Origin: Enterovirga aerilata
GTDB taxonomy: Bacteria; Pseudomonadota; Alphaproteobacteria; Rhizobiales; Beijerinckiaceae
DNA: 64,000 nt
Reading direction: 5' to 3'
Assembly: GCF_013044135.1 (NCBI RefSeq)
Contig: NZ_JABEPP010000004.1
Coordinates: 581,428 to 645,427 of the forward strand
The notes under the pieces were generated by a model. That model was given only the letters and a program-made list of their open reading frames with translations. It was not told where the DNA came from and ran no database searches. Every line of letters begins with the position of its first letter. Position 1 is the first letter of the stretch. Below are positions 62,681 to 64,000 of the stretch, one piece after another. Position numbers and translations under genes: made by a program.

Positions 62681-63577
62681 TTACCCTTTGGCCGCTCCGC
62701 TTCCTCCGCGCAGGAAGTTGATGACGGCCGAATAATCGTCTCCGCCGTGGCCCGCGGCCTGAAACAGGCCGTAGATCTGCGCCGCCTCCGCCCCGAGCGG
62801 CGTCAAGGCGCCGGAGGCGAGCGCCGCCTGCTGCGATAGCCTGAGATCCTTCAGCATCAGGTCCGTCGCGAAGCCCGGCCTATAGTCGTAATTCGCCGCG
62901 CTCGTCGGCACGGGCCCCGGCACCGGGCAGTGGGTGGTGAGCGCCCAGCACGAGCCGGACGAAGTGGAGGCCACGTCGAAGAGCGCCTGGTGCGAGAGGC
63001 CCAGCTTCTCGGCCAGGACGAAAGCCTCCGAGATGCCGATCATGGTGATGCCCAGGATCATGTTGTTGCAGATCTTGGCGGCCTGGCCGGCTCCCGCATC
63101 GCCGCAATGCACGACGCGTCGTCCCATCTGCGCGAGAACCGGCTGACCGACCGCGAAGGCCTGCTCGCTGCCGCCCACCATGAAGGTGAGGGTCGCGGCC
63201 TTCGCGCCCACGGTTCCCCCGGAGACGGGCGCATCCAGGGACAGAAGCCCACGCTCGGCAGCGATGGCGTGCGCGCGGCGGGCGCTTTCGACGTCGATGG
63301 TCGAGCAATCGGCGATCAGCGCTCCGGACCGGACAGCCGGCGCGATCTCGGACCAGACGGAGATCACGTGCTTGCCCGCGGGCAGCATGGTGACGACGAT
63401 CTCGGCATTGCTGACCGCCTCGGCGGCGGATGCGGCGATCGCGACGCCCTCTGCCCTGGCGGTGTCGCAGGATGCGGCGACGAGGTCGAACCCGGTGACC
63501 TCGTGGCCGGCCTTGACCAGGTTGGCGGCCATCGGCCCGCCCATGTTGCCGAGGCCGATGAAGGCGATCTTGCTCAT
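62681..63577 (-). CDS. mmsB: 3-hydroxyisobutyrate dehydrogenase
   Basis: 298 residues from ATG 63577, with a ggaggagtt site. Motifs: SKIAFIGLGNMGGPMAANLV (NAD site), LLSLDAPVSGGTVGAKAATL (substrate loop), GAGQAAKICNNMILGITMIG with catalytic Lys, and GFATDLMLKDLRLSQQAALA. It oxidises 3-hydroxyisobutyrate to methylmalonate semialdehyde in valine degradation. The acyl-CoA dehydrogenase gene entering the window at its right edge, on the same strand, supports that pathway. A small KTSC gene lies between them on the other strand. Confidence 0.93.
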   Translation of the reverse strand: MSKIAFIGLGNMGGPMAANLVKAGHEVTGFDLVAASCDTARAEGVAIAASAAEAVSNAEIVVTMLPAGKHVISVWSEIAPAVRSGALIADCSTIDVESARRAHAIAAERGLLSLDAPVSGGTVGAKAATLTFMVGGSEQAFAVGQPVLAQMGRRVVHCGDAGAGQAAKICNNMILGITMIGISEAFVLAEKLGLSHQALFDVASTSSGSCWALTTHCPVPGPVPTSAANYDYRPGFATDLMLKDLRLSQQAALASGALTPLGAEAAQIYGLFQAAGHGGDDYSAVINFLRGGSGAAKG

Positions 63578-63635
63578 CCGAACTCCTCCCGATGCTTTGC
63601 GTTCACAAGCCAGAGCCGGGGAAGCCAGGCAAGCC

Positions 63636-63875
63636 ATGAAGCCGGTCGAATCCTCCGCAATCGACGCGGTCGACTACGATCCGAAGCGGCGCAAGCTCGT
63701 CGTGACCTTCGCCGGCGGGGCGACCTATGCCTATGCGGGGGTGCCCGCCGCCAAATGGAAGGCGCTGCTTGCGGCGGACTCGAAGGGCCGGTTCGTCAAT
63801 CGCGAGATCAAGCCGCACTTTCCAGCGACCCGCCTCAGCGCCCGATCAGGCTCCTCGCCACGATCAGCCGCATGA
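63636..63875 (+). CDS. KTSC domain-containing small protein
   Basis: About 79 residues from ATG 63636. Its core is [40 protein letters not shown] and [14 protein letters not shown], the KTSC pattern (S-S-x-I...Y-V-P-x-x-V...S-G-x-Y-F-N-x-x-I). The motif is linked to RNA- or lysyl-tRNA-synthetase-related contexts but without a settled function. Its 3' end overlaps the end of the convergent acyl-CoA dehydrogenase gene by about 40 bases, so the tail after HFPATRL may be tolerated overlap. Confidence 0.75.
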   Translation: MKPVESSAIDAVDYDPKRRKLVVTFAGGATYAYAGVPAAKWKALLAADSKGRFVNREIKPHFPATRLSARSGSSPRSAA

Positions 63876-64000
63876 TCTCGTTGGTGCCTTCCAGGATCTG
63901 ATGCACCCGCAGGTCGCGGACGATCTTCTCGACCCCGTATTCGGAGAGATAGCCGTACCCGCCGTGCAGCTGCAGCGCCTGGTTCGCGACCTCGAACCCG
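63835..64000 (-). CDS. Acyl-CoA dehydrogenase, C-terminal part (start beyond window)
   Basis: The minus-strand frame from the window edge to the stop at 63835-63837 gives 54 residues: [20 protein letters not shown], then [20 protein letters not shown] and [10 protein letters not shown]. These are the classic C-terminal acyl-CoA dehydrogenase segments: LHGGYGY near the FAD site and [17 protein letters not shown]. Adjacent mmsB suggests isobutyryl-CoA dehydrogenase of valine degradation, but the substrate-specific part is outside the window. Confidence 0.92.
   Translation of the reverse strand, partial: GFEVANQALQLHGGYGYLSEYGVEKIVRDLRVHQILEGTNEIMRLIVARSLIGR

Overview
This window comes from a high-GC alphaproteobacterium, most likely of the order Hyphomicrobiales (Rhizobiales) and plausibly near the Methylobacteriaceae. 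The evidence is gene content: an EcfG-like ECF sigma factor, a mesaconyl-CoA hydratase of the ethylmalonyl-CoA pathway beside folD, two DUF6894 proteins, a DUF3489-DUF2924-recombinase cassette, and ExoF/ExoP-type polysaccharide export genes. Genus cannot be decided from the sequence alone.

Layout. (1) 1-1767: the 3' end of an assimilatory nitrate reductase gene, then a siroheme synthase (cysG) that is clearly broken. (2) 2224-5265: an IclR regulator divergent from an orphan branched-chain-amino-acid-type periplasmic binding protein, followed by a short-chain dehydrogenase. (3) 5289-9265: an accessory patch with a truncated STAND-like NTPase remnant, a small ORF, DUF3489, a frameshifted DUF2924 gene and a serine recombinase. 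It ends tail-to-tail with a CDP-diacylglycerol pyrophosphatase gene next to tRNA-Ala(CGC). (4) 10495-13912: housekeeping and metabolic genes (YggT, DUF167, FolD, Mcd, group III truncated globin, AhpD-like). (5) 14154-17655: a translationally coupled siaB-siaC-siaD-siaA operon, a c-di-GMP signalling module.

(6) 17810-54120 is dominated by a large exopolysaccharide (EPS) locus. It has a secreted beta-helix protein, a Wzy/O-antigen-ligase-like polymerase, an acyltransferase, an ExoP/Wzc-like chain-length regulator with kinase domain, an outer-membrane exporter, a Wzx flippase, a WbaP-type initiating transferase, a WecG/GumM glycosyltransferase and two GT4 glycosyltransferases. Nucleotide-sugar enzymes are a GDP-mannose pyrophosphorylase, a GDP-mannose 3,5-epimerase, a UDP-xylose synthase, a UDP-glucose dehydrogenase and a UDP-glucuronate 4-epimerase. 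These point to a polymer that may contain mannose, L-galactose, xylose and uronic acids. Embedded in it are poorly understood genes: a membrane-anchored coiled-coil/Sel1 protein, an ATP-grasp ligase, an orphan TAXI binding protein, a periplasmic DsrE-like protein, a small Cys-rich secreted protein and two LuxR-type regulators, one with a degenerate receiver. A flavoprotein monooxygenase, an MBL-fold protein and two small hypotheticals sit inside or beside it.

(7) 54291-64000: glycogen debranching enzyme, the EcfG-like sigma factor, a hydantoinase convergent with an N-carbamoyl-amino-acid-hydrolase-like enzyme and an M20 peptidase-like enzyme, a second O-antigen-ligase-like membrane protein, 3-hydroxyisobutyrate dehydrogenase, a KTSC protein and the 3' end of an acyl-CoA dehydrogenase (valine catabolism).

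The most promising candidates for something undescribed are the coiled-coil/ATP-grasp/TAXI/DsrE/Cys-rich/response-regulator string at 27966-34043, and the combination of a Sia phospho-switch operon with an EPS locus predicted to use GDP-L-galactose. All functions are read from motifs and family resemblance recalled from memory; no searches were run.
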